Shown here in pieces: positions 35,874 to 44,515 of a DNA stretch of 64,000 nucleotides; the stretch's first letter is position 1, and every line of letters starts with the position of its first letter. Both the position numbers and the translations under genes were made by a program. The DNA comes from Actinomadura hibisca NBRC 15177 (GTDB taxonomy: Bacteria > Actinomycetota > Actinomycetes > Streptosporangiales > Streptosporangiaceae), in the NCBI RefSeq assembly GCF_001552635.1, contig NZ_BCRO01000010.1, forward strand, positions 1 to 64,000. Direction: 5' to 3'. The notes below the pieces were generated by a model. The model did not search any database and was not told the origin of the DNA. It saw nothing but the letters and a program-made list of their open reading frames with translations.

Positions 35874-35914
35874 AAGACCAGATGAAGCCCGCTAAACCGG
35901 GGAGCGGAGGCCGC

Positions 35915-37126
35915 CTATTCGTGCGCGGACCGCCGCGCCCATCCCCGCCAGCGCGACACACGTGACGGCGCAGGCGGCTGCGCGACCCCCAGAGCGCTGG
36001 CGGCCAGGTCCGCGATGGCGCGGCTCACCGGATGCCCCGGCTTGTCGACGGCGATGGGCACGCCGCGGTTCAGCGACGCCGGCACGTCCGCGCTCGACGG
36101 CACATGCGGCCCGACCGGTGCGCCCAGAACCCGTTCGACGTCCCGGATCGTCAGCCCCACCGGCGAGTTCGCGCGGTTCAGCACGACGATCCGCTGCTCG
36201 GCCGGATGCCCCAGCAGGTCCAGCGTCTCCAGCGCGACGCGCGTGTTGTTCAGCGTCAGCACGTCAGGGGCCGTGACGACCAGGCAGCGGTCGGTGGCAT
36301 CCAGGGCGGCCAGCAGCGGGTCGCAGAAGTGGGCCGGGGTGTCCACCACGACGTGGTCGAACGTGCGGCGGGCCAGGGCGAGCACCTCGCCGACCAGCTC
36401 CCCGTCCACCCGATCACCCTCAGCGGGCCGCCCGGGGGCCGTCAGCGCCCGCAGGCCGGGCCAGACCGGCGTGAGCAGGGAGGCCAGCCCTGCCTCGTCA
36501 AGGCCACCGGCCAGGCCGACGGCGTCGCCGAGGCCGCGCTCGGGCGCGAGGCGCAGCGCGGCGGCCACGTCCCCGGCCTGCACGTCCAGGTCGACCAGCA
36601 GGACGCCGCGCCGGGCGGTCCGGGCGAGCGTCACCGCGAGATTGGTGGCAAGCGCGGTCTTGCCGCAACCGCCCTTGGTGCCGAGCACGGTGACGATACG
36701 GCCGTCGTCGCCCCCATCAACGACACCAACGCCGACCCCAGCGGCCGGAACGGAGGCCGGGACGAGCCGCAGCGACAGTTGCAGGGCACGGGCGCACGCC
36801 TCGTGCAGCGCCACCGGGTCGCGGGGGTCGGCGACCTCGCGGACACCCGAGCGCAGCGCCGCGCGCAGCAGGTCGGCGTCGGCCTCGGGGGAGAGCAGCA
36901 CCACGCCGGTCCAGGGCCGGGCCAGCCGCTGGTCGGCGGCGAACGCCAGCGCGTCGGCGGGCGGCGTCCCGGGGCCGGCGACCACCAGCGCCTCGGCGGG
37001 GTCGGCGTCGAGCAGGGCGGCGAGCTCGGCCGGGGCCGCCGCGGTCCGCAGATCGCCGGGCAGCCCGGCGAGCAGCGCGACGAGCCGCTCGGCGGCGGCG
37101 GGCTGCGGCTCGTAGATGATCGTCAC
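35915..37126 (-). CDS. TadZ/CpaE-like pilus assembly ATPase
   Basis: 403 residues. An atypical receiver-like N-terminus (about 1-120) is followed by a ParA/MinD-type ATPase with deviant Walker A GTKGGCGKTALATNLAVTLA. Then LLVDLDVQAGDVAAALRL and a Walker B-like VVVDTPAHF. This matches CpaE/TadZ, which place the Tad pilus machine at its site. It lies 34 bp downstream of a Flp pilin gene. The tadA, tadB and tadC genes are not in the window. Confidence 0.85.
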   Translation of the reverse strand: MTIIYEPQPAAAERLVALLAGLPGDLRTAAAPAELAALLDADPAEALVVAGPGTPPADALAFAADQRLARPWTGVVLLSPEADADLLRAALRSGVREVADPRDPVALHEACARALQLSLRLVPASVPAAGVGVGVVDGGDDGRIVTVLGTKGGCGKTALATNLAVTLARTARRGVLLVDLDVQAGDVAAALRLAPERGLGDAVGLAGGLDEAGLASLLTPVWPGLRALTAPGRPAEGDRVDGELVGEVLALARRTFDHVVVDTPAHFCDPLLAALDATDRCLVVTAPDVLTLNNTRVALETLDLLGHPAEQRIVVLNRANSPVGLTIRDVERVLGAPVGPHVPSSADVPASLNRGVPIAVDKPGHPVSRAIADLAASALGVAQPPAPSRVSRWRGWARRSAHE

Positions 37127-37160
37127 GGCGGGTCCCTCCCGGACGGCGGACAGGGGGCGG

Positions 37161-37340
37161 TCAGCCGAGCCTGCCCAGCAGGTCGCCGAACCGGGCGCCC
37201 AGGCCCCGGGCCAGCAGCAGCACGGTGCCGACGCTGATCACGGTGATCAGCAGCATCATGAGCCCGAACTCGACGGCGGTGGCCCCCCGCTCCTGGGAAT
37301 CGGCGAGCAGGGTCTGCAATTTGGTGATCAGGCGAAGCAT
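37161..37340 (-). CDS. Flp/Fap-type pilin
   Basis: 59 residues behind GGAGG. The short basic leader is followed by the Flp motif ERGATAVEFGLMMLLITVIS (Gly-Ala, Glu at +5 of the hydrophobic helix) and a single membrane helix. It is the major subunit type of Tad pili. It probably forms an operon with the TadZ-like gene. Confidence 0.9.
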   Translation of the reverse strand: MLRLITKLQTLLADSQERGATAVEFGLMMLLITVISVGTVLLLARGLGARFGDLLGRLG

Positions 37341-37651
37341 GTGGCCCGTCCTCCATGACGATGATCCAGCGGATCGCCCCTGTTCCGTCAGGGACGTGCC
37401 CGGCGCCGCGCGACTCCTCCGAGGCACGCCGCCGGGTGATCTGCCCATCGGCAGGCCGGGGCCGTTCCGGAGGGAAAGCGGGCGGCCCGCACCCGGGCCG
37501 CTCCCAGCGGGGTCGGCGCGACACCCTTCCTGCAACCGACGGACACCCGGATGCTCCACCCCCGCCCGATGTCATAGGGGTGTCGAACGAAACGGGCAGT
37601 GCGCTCAACCGGCGCCGGACGTCGGCCGGGACACTGCGGAGGTATCGCACG
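37341..37651. other. Divergent region between the pilin and a small ORF, no gene seen
   Basis: 311 bp between the minus-strand flp and the plus-strand small gene at 37652. Contains G+C-rich short hairpins (around 37480-37510) but no convincing promoter boxes. CTCAA at about 37601 lacks a matching GCCGA-like box. Confidence 0.5.
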
Positions 37652-37831
37652 ATGGACCAGATCAGCATCCTCACCGGCTTCGCGCCCGCCGTGGCGCTGG
37701 TGCTCGACCGGGCGCTCAACGGCCACCTGACGCCCTTCCTGAGCACGGCCGCGCAGAACGCCGCCGGCACCGCCAAGGCCCACCTGAGCGCCCTGAGGAC
37801 CGACCGGACCGCGGACCGCGACCACACCTGA
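37652..37831 (+). CDS. Small hypothetical protein
   Basis: 59 residues with GCGGAGG upstream. The hydrophobic start (ISILTGFAPAVALVLDRALN) could be a membrane or amphipathic helix; the tail is basic and polar. Unrecognised. Its placement opposite the pilin gene suggests, weakly, a surface-related role. Confidence 0.5.
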   Translation: MDQISILTGFAPAVALVLDRALNGHLTPFLSTAAQNAAGTAKAHLSALRTDRTADRDHT

Positions 37832-37867
37832 TCGACCCGCCGGTGAAGCCCGCCCGGCCGCACGGCA

Positions 37868-37883
37868 CTGAGTGATCACTCAG
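37868..37883. promoter_or_regulatory. 16-bp perfect palindrome upstream of a secreted-protein gene
   Basis: CTGAGTGATCACTCAG, 78 bp before the GTG at 37961. It could be an operator for that gene or, as a hairpin, the end of the small upstream gene. No -10 box of the motility type follows its CTCAG half. Confidence 0.45.
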
Positions 37884-37960
37884 AAACGCCCCTTTTCTTG
37901 CCCTTTGCCGCAGCGCAGCACCTTTGCGCGCGCTCAATCTCTCGAAAAGCGAGTATCTCT

Positions 37961-38539
37961 GTGAAGCAGCTCCTGTCGAAGCAGTACGTGCCCGCCCTCG
38001 CCACCGCCACCGGTGGCATCGCCCTCGCCGGGGCCCTCGCCATCGGCGTCTCCGCCGCCCAGAACGACGACGCGCCCCAGCGGTACGAGGCCGCGGCGGT
38101 CCACAAGGATCTCCCCGGCAAGTCCGCCGCCAAGAAGCGACGACCCGAGAAGGCGCTCCTGACCGGCAAGACCACCGCCTCCTTCTTCTGGGACGACGGT
38201 TCCGGGATCAACGGCGACACCGGCGCCCCCGCCGGTGGCAAGCCGATGCAGAAGGGCCTGTTCGCCTCCCCGAGCTGGCCGCTGCACACCAAGGTGAAGG
38301 TCTCCTACAACGGCCGCAGCGTGACCGGCTTCGTGGGCGACCGAGGCCCCGGCGAGCCCTCCCACCGCGGCGTGATGCTCGACCTGGACACCTACACCTT
38401 CCGCTACCTGCTGGACGGCAAGAAGCCCGCCAGCAAGTACAACGCCGGCAGTGACGAGGGCCACCTCAAGGGCGTCAAGTACGAGGTCGTCAAGTGGGGC
38501 TCGGGCGCCGGCACCAAGGGCGCGCCGAAGCCGCTGTAA
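37961..38539 (+). CDS. Secreted protein, double-psi beta-barrel-like
   Basis: 192 residues from a GTG at 37961. Signal peptide ([20 protein letters not shown]), then a Lys/Arg linker and a compact domain: [20 protein letters not shown] and [20 protein letters not shown]. Then [20 protein letters not shown], which resembles RlpA/expansin-type double-psi barrels with their VxDRGP motif. A cell-wall role is likely but not shown. The ribosome site is weak. Confidence 0.7.
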   Translation: MKQLLSKQYVPALATATGGIALAGALAIGVSAAQNDDAPQRYEAAAVHKDLPGKSAAKKRRPEKALLTGKTTASFFWDDGSGINGDTGAPAGGKPMQKGLFASPSWPLHTKVKVSYNGRSVTGFVGDRGPGEPSHRGVMLDLDTYTFRYLLDGKKPASKYNAGSDEGHLKGVKYEVVKWGSGAGTKGAPKPL

Positions 38540-38676
38540 GCACCCCCGCCCCTTCGCCCCGCCCCCCGCTGCCCCCTCGCCCCGCTCGCCCCCCAGTCCC
38601 CTCTGCCGACGCCGAGACCGGCGTCTCCCGCCGCCCCTTCGCGTTCCGGGCGGACCGGCACGACATGGAGGCTCAC

Positions 38677-39333
38677 ATGCCTGGCAAGTACCGCAAGCAG
38701 CCCCTGCTCACCCTGGCCCTGCGCGTCCCCGGCCCCGTCCTCGCCGGCGTCGCCACCGTCGCCTCCCTCGGCGCCGTGGCTCACCCCGCCGCCGCCCAGA
38801 CCGGCCCGGAGACCCGCGTCCAGACCGCCCCCGAGGCCACCCGCAAGCCCACCGCGCAGGACGCCGTCAAGCTGGCGGTCGCGCAGACCGGCACCAAGGA
38901 GGACGCGCGCGGCAAGACCAGGTTCCAGTCCTGGTACATGACCACCGCGCGGGCCCAGCAGACCGTCAAGCGCGACGGCGGCTCGATCAAGGCCTACGCC
39001 GACGCCCAGTGGTGCGACATGTTCGTCTCCTGGGTCGGAGCCGGCATCGGCCTGGGCGACCAGGTCGGCGCGGACGCCTACACCGTCGAGCACGCCCGCT
39101 GGTTCAAGAAGCAGGGGCGCTTCGGCCGCACGCCGAAGCCGGGCGCGGTCGTGTTCTTCGACTGGCGGGGCGGCAGGTCCATCGACGGCATCGTGCACGT
39201 CGGCATGGTGATCAAGCGCAACGCCGACGGCACCGTCAGCACCGTCGAGGGCAACACCGGCAACGCCGTCCGCCTCAAGACCCGCCGCGCCGACCAGATC
39301 GTCGGCTACGGCTACCCGGGCTACGCCCGCTGA
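38677..39333 (+). CDS. Secreted CHAP-domain peptidoglycan hydrolase 2
   Basis: 218 residues from the ATG at 38677, chosen because GGAGG lies 6 nt upstream (an ATG at 38665 is the alternative). Signal peptide ([20 protein letters not shown]), CHAP domain with Cys113 ([12 protein letters not shown]) and His174 (IVHVGMVIK). The [20 protein letters not shown] close is shared with the paralogue at 34109. It is a wall amidase/endopeptidase. It ends 18 bp before the chemoreceptor promoter. Confidence 0.88.
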   Translation: MPGKYRKQPLLTLALRVPGPVLAGVATVASLGAVAHPAAAQTGPETRVQTAPEATRKPTAQDAVKLAVAQTGTKEDARGKTRFQSWYMTTARAQQTVKRDGGSIKAYADAQWCDMFVSWVGAGIGLGDQVGADAYTVEHARWFKKQGRFGRTPKPGAVVFFDWRGGRSIDGIVHVGMVIKRNADGTVSTVEGNTGNAVRLKTRRADQIVGYGYPGYAR

Positions 39334-39351
39334 TCCGGCACCGTCGGGACG

Positions 39352-39379
39352 CTCAGGTCCGCCCCCCGGCTGTCGAAGG
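39352..39379 (+). promoter_or_regulatory. Sigma-28-like promoter of the second chemoreceptor gene
   Basis: CTCAG (39352-39356), 15 nt, GTCGAAGG (39372-39379), 46 bp before the ATG. Confidence 0.65.
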
Positions 39380-39425
39380 TGGGGAGCCGCCGTACCGGCG
39401 CAGCTCTCGGATGGGGAAACGTGTC

Positions 39426-41042
39426 ATGTCTTTGCTGAGGAACCTAGGCGTCGGGAAGCGGCTCGGGCTGTCCTTCCTGACGGTGACCATGCTCATCGCC
39501 GTTGCCGTGGGCATCGGCAACTGGCAGATGGCCCGGCAGGAGACCATCTCCACCCGGATCGACGAGTTGCGGCAGGTCAAGGACGACATCCAGACCTTCG
39601 CCTACCACGTCGCCGACCTGACGGGCTGGCAGGGCCTGGTCGTCGCCGACGCGGGCGCGATCGGCGGCCGCGCCGCCACCGAGCCGGGCGCCTACAACCG
39701 CAAGGGCGAGCTGGAGAGCAAGAAGAACCTCTACGCCACCCTCGACGGCACCCACGCCCAGTACCTGACCGCCGCCGAACGCGCGCAGTTCGACAAGCTC
39801 CGCCCGGCCTGGGACGAGTTCTTCGTCTGGGACGACAAGATCATGGAGCTGCTGCGCAAGGACACCCGCCAGGCCCGGGCGGAGGCGCTGGAGAACATCA
39901 ACGGCGGCCCGGCCGGCGAGGCGTGGTCCCAGGGCGTGAAGCTCAGCCAGTCGCTGGACAAGTCCATCAAGGCCCGCGCCGCGGCCCTCCAGGCGGAGGC
40001 CGAGGACGTCAAGTCCACCGGCGAGGACATCCTGCTCCTCACCCTGATCGTCGCGATCGCCCTCGCGATCACCCTCAGCGTCTTCGTGACCCGCTCGGTC
40101 GTCCGGCCGCTCGCCCAGGCCGTCGCCACCCTGCGCCGCGTCGCCGCCGGCGACCTGACCGCCCGCGCCGACCTGGACCGCAACGACGAGCTGGGCATGC
40201 TCGGCGCGGCCCTGGACGAGACGACCCGCTCGCTGCGCGACACGGTCTCCTCGGTGGTCTCGCACAGCACGACCCTCGCCGGGGCCTCGACCCGGATGCT
40301 GGACGTGGCCGAGCGGATCGCCGCCTCGGCCGAGGAGACCAGCGCCCAGGCCGCGATCGTGGCCGCCGCCGCAGGCGACGTGTCCCGCAACGTGGAGACC
40401 GTCGCCGCCGGCGGCGAGGAGATGGGCCTGTCCATCCGCGAGATCTCCCACAGCACCTCCGAGGCCGTCTCGGTGACCTCCGAGGCCGTCGTCGTGACCG
40501 AGTCGACCAGCGCCACGATGAGCCAGCTGGAGCAGTCCTCCGCCCAGATCAGCAACGTGGTCAAGCTGATCAACTCGATCGCCGAACAAACGAACCTGCT
40601 GGCCCTGAACGCGACCATCGAAGCGGCCCGCGCAGGCGACGCGGGCAAGGGCTTCGCCGTCGTCGCGGGCGAAGTAAAGGACCTGGCCCAGGAAACCGCC
40701 AAGGCGACCGAAGACATTTCCCGCCGAGTGGACACGATCCAGAACGACACCGCCGCAGCGATGGAGGCGATCGGCCGGATCAGCGCGATCACGGGCCGAA
40801 TCAACGACTACCAGGCCACAATCGCCGCCGCCGTAGAAGAGCAGACCGCCACGACCGCCGAGATGAACCGAAACGTCACCGAAGCAGCCACGACGAGCAG
40901 CGACATCGCAGCGAACATCTCCGGCGTAGCAGAGGCAAGCGCGGCAACCACGACAGGCGCCGAACAGTCCCGCCAGGCAGCGGTCGAGTTGGCCGACATG
41001 AGCCGATCCCTACGCGACCTGGTAGACCGCTTCACAACGTGA
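39426..41042 (+). CDS. Methyl-accepting chemotaxis protein
   Basis: 538 residues from the ATG at 39426 (an ATG at 39411 would add five residues). TM1 about 13-33 ([20 protein letters not shown]), a helical extracellular sensor to about 198, TM2 ([20 protein letters not shown]), HAMP ([20 protein letters not shown]). The conserved tip is [20 protein letters not shown], then [21 protein letters not shown] receptor paralogous to the one at 19765 with a different sensor domain. Codons toward the 3' end shift to more A at third positions. Confidence 0.95.
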   Translation: MSLLRNLGVGKRLGLSFLTVTMLIAVAVGIGNWQMARQETISTRIDELRQVKDDIQTFAYHVADLTGWQGLVVADAGAIGGRAATEPGAYNRKGELESKKNLYATLDGTHAQYLTAAERAQFDKLRPAWDEFFVWDDKIMELLRKDTRQARAEALENINGGPAGEAWSQGVKLSQSLDKSIKARAAALQAEAEDVKSTGEDILLLTLIVAIALAITLSVFVTRSVVRPLAQAVATLRRVAAGDLTARADLDRNDELGMLGAALDETTRSLRDTVSSVVSHSTTLAGASTRMLDVAERIAASAEETSAQAAIVAAAAGDVSRNVETVAAGGEEMGLSIREISHSTSEAVSVTSEAVVVTESTSATMSQLEQSSAQISNVVKLINSIAEQTNLLALNATIEAARAGDAGKGFAVVAGEVKDLAQETAKATEDISRRVDTIQNDTAAAMEAIGRISAITGRINDYQATIAAAVEEQTATTAEMNRNVTEAATTSSDIAANISGVAEASAATTTGAEQSRQAAVELADMSRSLRDLVDRFTT

Positions 41043-41077
41043 CAGCGACCCCCTGACAACCAAACACACCCCCAAAC

Positions 41078-41113
41078 CGGTCGGCGAGCCCACCCCCCAG
41101 GGCTCGCCGACCG
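41078..41113 (+). terminator. Terminator after the second chemoreceptor gene
   Basis: A perfect 13-bp stem (41078-41090 with 41101-41113) with a 10-nt loop, 36 bp after the stop. Confidence 0.75.
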
Positions 41114-41271
41114 TCATGTGAAGCACCCCGCCCAAGCCACCGAACGAAGATCGCGAACACACGTGTTGATCATCCCTCGCCCGGGTACACGGGACATATG
41201 ATCATGATCCCGGCGAGTCCGATCCTCGTCTCGCCGGGAGCAGCCGACCCCCCACCCCGAAGGGATGGCTC

Positions 41272-41517
41272 ATGCCCACCAAGCTCGGCCGACTGGCCGC
41301 GACGTCGTTCGCGGCGGTCACCCTGGCGACGGCCGGAACGACGCTGGCGGCCCCCGCCGCCTCGGCGGCCCCGGCCTCCACCTGGATCAAGTACGGCGAC
41401 TACTCGTCGGAGGCGAAGTGCAAGGCGAAGGGTGCGGAACTGCGGCGTAACGGCACCTACCTGTCGTACTTCTGCGAGTACACGGGCTTCTTCACCCTGA
41501 TGGTCCTGACGAGGTAA
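41272..41517 (+). CDS. Small secreted protein
   Basis: 81 residues. Signal peptide (SFAAVTLATAGTTLAAPAAS) ending in an AxA site near residue 33. The mature part of about 48 residues has two Cys (EAKCKAKG and SYFCEYTG) that could form one disulfide. The function is not recognised. It is followed directly by a terminator, so it is a monocistronic unit. Confidence 0.7.
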   Translation: MPTKLGRLAATSFAAVTLATAGTTLAAPAASAAPASTWIKYGDYSSEAKCKAKGAELRRNGTYLSYFCEYTGFFTLMVLTR

Positions 41518-41529
41518 CAGCCCAAACAC

Positions 41530-41560
41530 ACGCGGCCCGGAGACGATCTCCGGGCCGCGT
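41530..41560 (+). terminator. Terminator of the small secreted-protein gene
   Basis: A perfect 14-bp stem (41530-41543 with 41547-41560), 3-nt loop. Confidence 0.75.
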
Positions 41561-41629
41561 CGTCGTAGCCGGACCCATCACCCAGACCACCAGCACCGTG
41601 CACACCGCGACCACGACGTCCTTGCGCGC

Positions 41630-43368
41630 CAAACCACCTCCGCCTGCGCGGAGAGAACGTCGGTGTGCTGCGGGTACGCCGCATCCATCGCCGGACCACC
41701 TCTGCCTACGCGGAGAGAACCCGCGCCTGGGGTTCGGCACCAACGTCACCGACGGACCATCTCCGCCTGCGCGGAGAGAACCACCCGGGCCTCGGGCAGG
41801 GGAGTCTCGTTCTCGGATCACCTCCGCCTGCGCGGAGAGAACACCCGCGCCCACTGTTCGGCCGTGACCTCGGGCGGACCACCTCCGCCTGCGCGGAGAG
41901 AACCGAAGACAGCGACCCCGGCTTCTTCACCGAGATCGGACCACCTCCGCCTGCGCGGAGAGAACCTGAAGGTGACGCAGCGCGGCGCCGGCGCCAACGG
42001 ACCACCTCCGCCTGCGCGGAGAGAACTCCGCAGGTGGAGGCCAGTGTGACGAAACCACCGGACCACCTCCGCCTGCGCGGAGAGAACGTAGAGGACGTCG
42101 CCGGTCGTGGTCCCTGCGGGCGGACCACCTCCGCCTGCGCGGAGAGAACACCTTGGGGTTGGAGTGGAACGAGTCGTCCACCGGACCACCTCCGCCTGCG
42201 CGGAGAGAACGCCGTCCCATGAGCGGATGCGATTGGCGATCGCGGACCACCTCCGCCTGCGCGGAGAGAACCCACGAGCGGCCGCGCGCGCTGGGGGGGC
42301 AACGGACCACCTCCGCCTGCGCGGAGAGAACGGAGCTGCAGCACATGCAGTCCCCGCATGTCTCGGACCACCTCCGCCTGCGCGGAGAGAACAGGGCCGG
42401 GAGTTCGCAGCTCCCGGCCCTCTGCGGACCACCTCCGCCTGCGCGGAGAGAACGGTCGGGTCAGGAGGCGGCTTCGATGGTGAGCCGGACCACCTCCGCC
42501 TGCGCGGAGAGAACGTGATGACCTGGCGAAACGGCTGGCTCTGGGGCGGACCACCTCCGCCTGCGCGGAGAGAACTGCTCGGTCAGCGGGACCCGCACGC
42601 CTAGGGCCGGACCACCTCCGCCTGCGCGGAGAGAACCCTGCCGCGTCACCTGCTGGCGCAACCGCCACCCGGACCACCTCCGCCTGCGCGGAGAGAACGA
42701 CGTCGCGCGGGGCGGCCACGTCCCGGACGTCGGACCACCTCCGCCTGCGCGGAGAGAACCAGGCGCTCGCGGGCGGCGGCATCATCGGCGGCGGACCACC
42801 TCCGCCTGCGCGGAGAGAACGCGGCCGGGGGTGTGGGTGTGGCGGGGGGCCGGGACCACCTCCGCCTGCGCGGAGAGAACCGAGCGCCTGCCCTGATCTT
42901 GTCGCTGATGCTCGGACCACCTCCGCCTGCGCGGAGAGAACGGTGGCAAGCCGGATGGACACCGACCGATCTCCGGACCACCTCCGCCTGCGCGGAGAGA
43001 ACGCGACGGCGGCCGCCATCACCTTGTCTACGGCCGGACCACCTCCGCCTGCGCGGAGAGAACGCGACCAAGGGCCTGGACCCGTCCGACGACGGCGGAC
43101 CACCTCCGCCTGCGCGGAGAGAACGACAAGGCCCTGGTCGGCAGTACGACCGAGTACGGACCACCTCCGCCTGCGCGGAGAGAACCTGATTGCAGCGCTC
43201 GGGCGTCACCTGGTGGTCGGACCACCTCCGCCTGCGCGGAGAGAACTCCAGCGCCCGGGGCAGCGCGCGGGCCACGGCCGGACCACCTCCGCCTGCGCGG
43301 AGAGAACATGATGTCGCCGGGTCGCAGCTCCAGCGGGTGCGGACCACCTCCGCCTGCGCGGAGAGAAC
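41630..43368 (-). CRISPR. CRISPR array 1, type I-E, 29 repeats / 28 spacers
   Basis: 29-nt repeats at a 60-62-nt period (spacers mostly 32 nt). As transcribed (minus strand) the repeat begins GTTCTCTCCGCGCAG and ends GCGGAGGTGGTCCG, giving an 8-nt 5' handle GTGGTCCG after Cas6e cutting. The hairpin is CUCCGC / GCGGAG with loop GCAG. The repeats farthest from the leader are degenerate (41630-41658, 41692-41720), placing the leader at the right-hand end. Spacer 42393-42424 is itself a hairpin. The loop differs from arrays 2 and 3. Confidence 0.98.
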
Positions 43369-43650
43369 ACTTCGCGACCTGGGCTTATATCGGGGCGTTA
43401 CTGATTTGAGACCTTGGTATTAGGGTGACGGTCGGAGGTGACATGCGGGGAGGCTAGGGCATAGAGAGCGATTCTGTCAGTGGCCTCTGATGTGGTCGGT
43501 ACGGTCGGAAGCCTCAGCCTCAGCCTCATCCCAGGAGTGCGGCGATGTCTGGGAGTGATCGCGAGCAGCGTTCCGTTAGGACAAAACGTCGGCGGGCTGT
43601 GCCGGCTCGATGTGGTGACCGGCCATCCGCACCACGGCATGATCGACTGT
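43369..43650 (-). promoter_or_regulatory. Leader of CRISPR array 1, with a copy of the cas3 start
   Basis: The sequence next to the last repeat (CGACCTGGGCTTATAT, then GATTTGAGACCTTGG) matches the regions right of arrays 2 and 3. Homology to the array-3 leader runs on to 43545-43575, where ATGTCTGGGAGTGATCGCGA copies the first codons of cas3 (MSESDREQ), then stops. A further stretch (about 43580-43650) is shared only with the array-2 flank. Nothing else is recognised up to 43791. Confidence 0.8.
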
Positions 43651-43791
43651 CGGCCATTCGCCGCGAGAAGAGCCGAAGTAGGCAACGGTCCTGCTTTTCA
43701 TCCAGTCCTGATCGCGCCCCTTCCCGTTGAAGATTCGTTGAAGACCTCGCGTGGCTGATTGCACTGTGTAATCATCTGTGCGGGAGGGGTG

Positions 43792-44514
43792 ATGGCTACA
43801 GGATTACCGCGGCATGTGGCTTGTGTGATGGACGGGAACGGGCGGTGGGCCGAGCAGAAGAGGATGCCGCGGACGGAGGGGCATCGGGTCGGTGAGGGCT
43901 CCGTCGTCGATGTGATCGAGACGTCCCATGCGTGCGGAGTGAAGTGGCTGACGCTGTACGCCTTCTCGACCGAGAACTGGACCCGGCCTGAGGAAGAGGT
44001 CGAGTTCCTTATGCGGCTGGTGCAGGGGGCGTTGCGCAGGCACGCGCCCTGGCTGCATCTGCGGGGGATCCGGTGCCGGTTCCTGGGCGGGGATGACGCG
44101 CGGATCCCGCCGTCGCTGGCCCGGGACATCGCTGACATCGTCGAGCTGACCGAGCACAACACCCGGATGACGCTGACCGTCGCCTTCGATCACGGCGGGC
44201 GCGACGCGATCGTGCGCGCGGCGCGGACGCTGGTGCGGGACGGGATCGCCGAGGACGCCGTCACCGAGGAGGCGCTGGCCTCCCGGTTTCAGTACCCGGA
44301 CACCCCGGACGTCGACCTGGTGATCCGGACGTCGGGGGAGCAGCGCGTCTCGAACTTCATGCTGTGGCAGGTCGCCTATGCCGAATGGATGTTCCCGCAG
44401 ATCCTGTGGCCCGACTTCAGGGCCGAGGGTTACCGGGCCTGCCTGGAGGAGTACCGGCGGCGCAATCGCCGCTACGGAGGACTCGATCGGATCGACGAGA
44501 TGGAGATGATCTGA
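43792..44514 (+). CDS. cis-Prenyltransferase (isoprenyl/undecaprenyl diphosphate synthase family)
   Basis: 240 residues from the ATG at 43792 (GGGAGGGG upstream). Family motifs: CVMDGNGRWAEQKRMPRTEG (catalytic Asp), LYAFSTENWTRPEEEVEFLM, VAFDHGGRDAIVRAA (NYGGR in most members) and VDLVIRTSGEQRVSNFMLWQ. It condenses isopentenyl diphosphate in cis onto an allylic primer. As it sits between two CRISPR arrays next to an MpaB-family oxygenase, it is probably a specialised copy, not the essential uppS. One base separates it from the oxygenase gene. Confidence 0.9.
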   Translation: MATGLPRHVACVMDGNGRWAEQKRMPRTEGHRVGEGSVVDVIETSHACGVKWLTLYAFSTENWTRPEEEVEFLMRLVQGALRRHAPWLHLRGIRCRFLGGDDARIPPSLARDIADIVELTEHNTRMTLTVAFDHGGRDAIVRAARTLVRDGIAEDAVTEEALASRFQYPDTPDVDLVIRTSGEQRVSNFMLWQVAYAEWMFPQILWPDFRAEGYRACLEEYRRRNRRYGGLDRIDEMEMI

Positions 44515-44515
44515 C

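Noticed and set aside
37596..37630. CTCAA box upstream of the small gene at 37652 as a motility promoter
   Set aside because: The -10 position reads GGCCGGGA, not a CGA-type box.
37868..38000. c-di-AMP (ydaO) riboswitch upstream of the secreted-protein gene at 37961
   Set aside because: Such switches precede wall-hydrolase genes in actinomycetes, but I could not find the conserved pairing pattern here.
41630..43368. Long open frames with SLRAGGGGP-type repeats across array 1 (also arrays 2 and 3)
   Set aside because: They are translations of the CRISPR repeats, not proteins; the same peptide recurs every 61 nt and there is no ribosome site.
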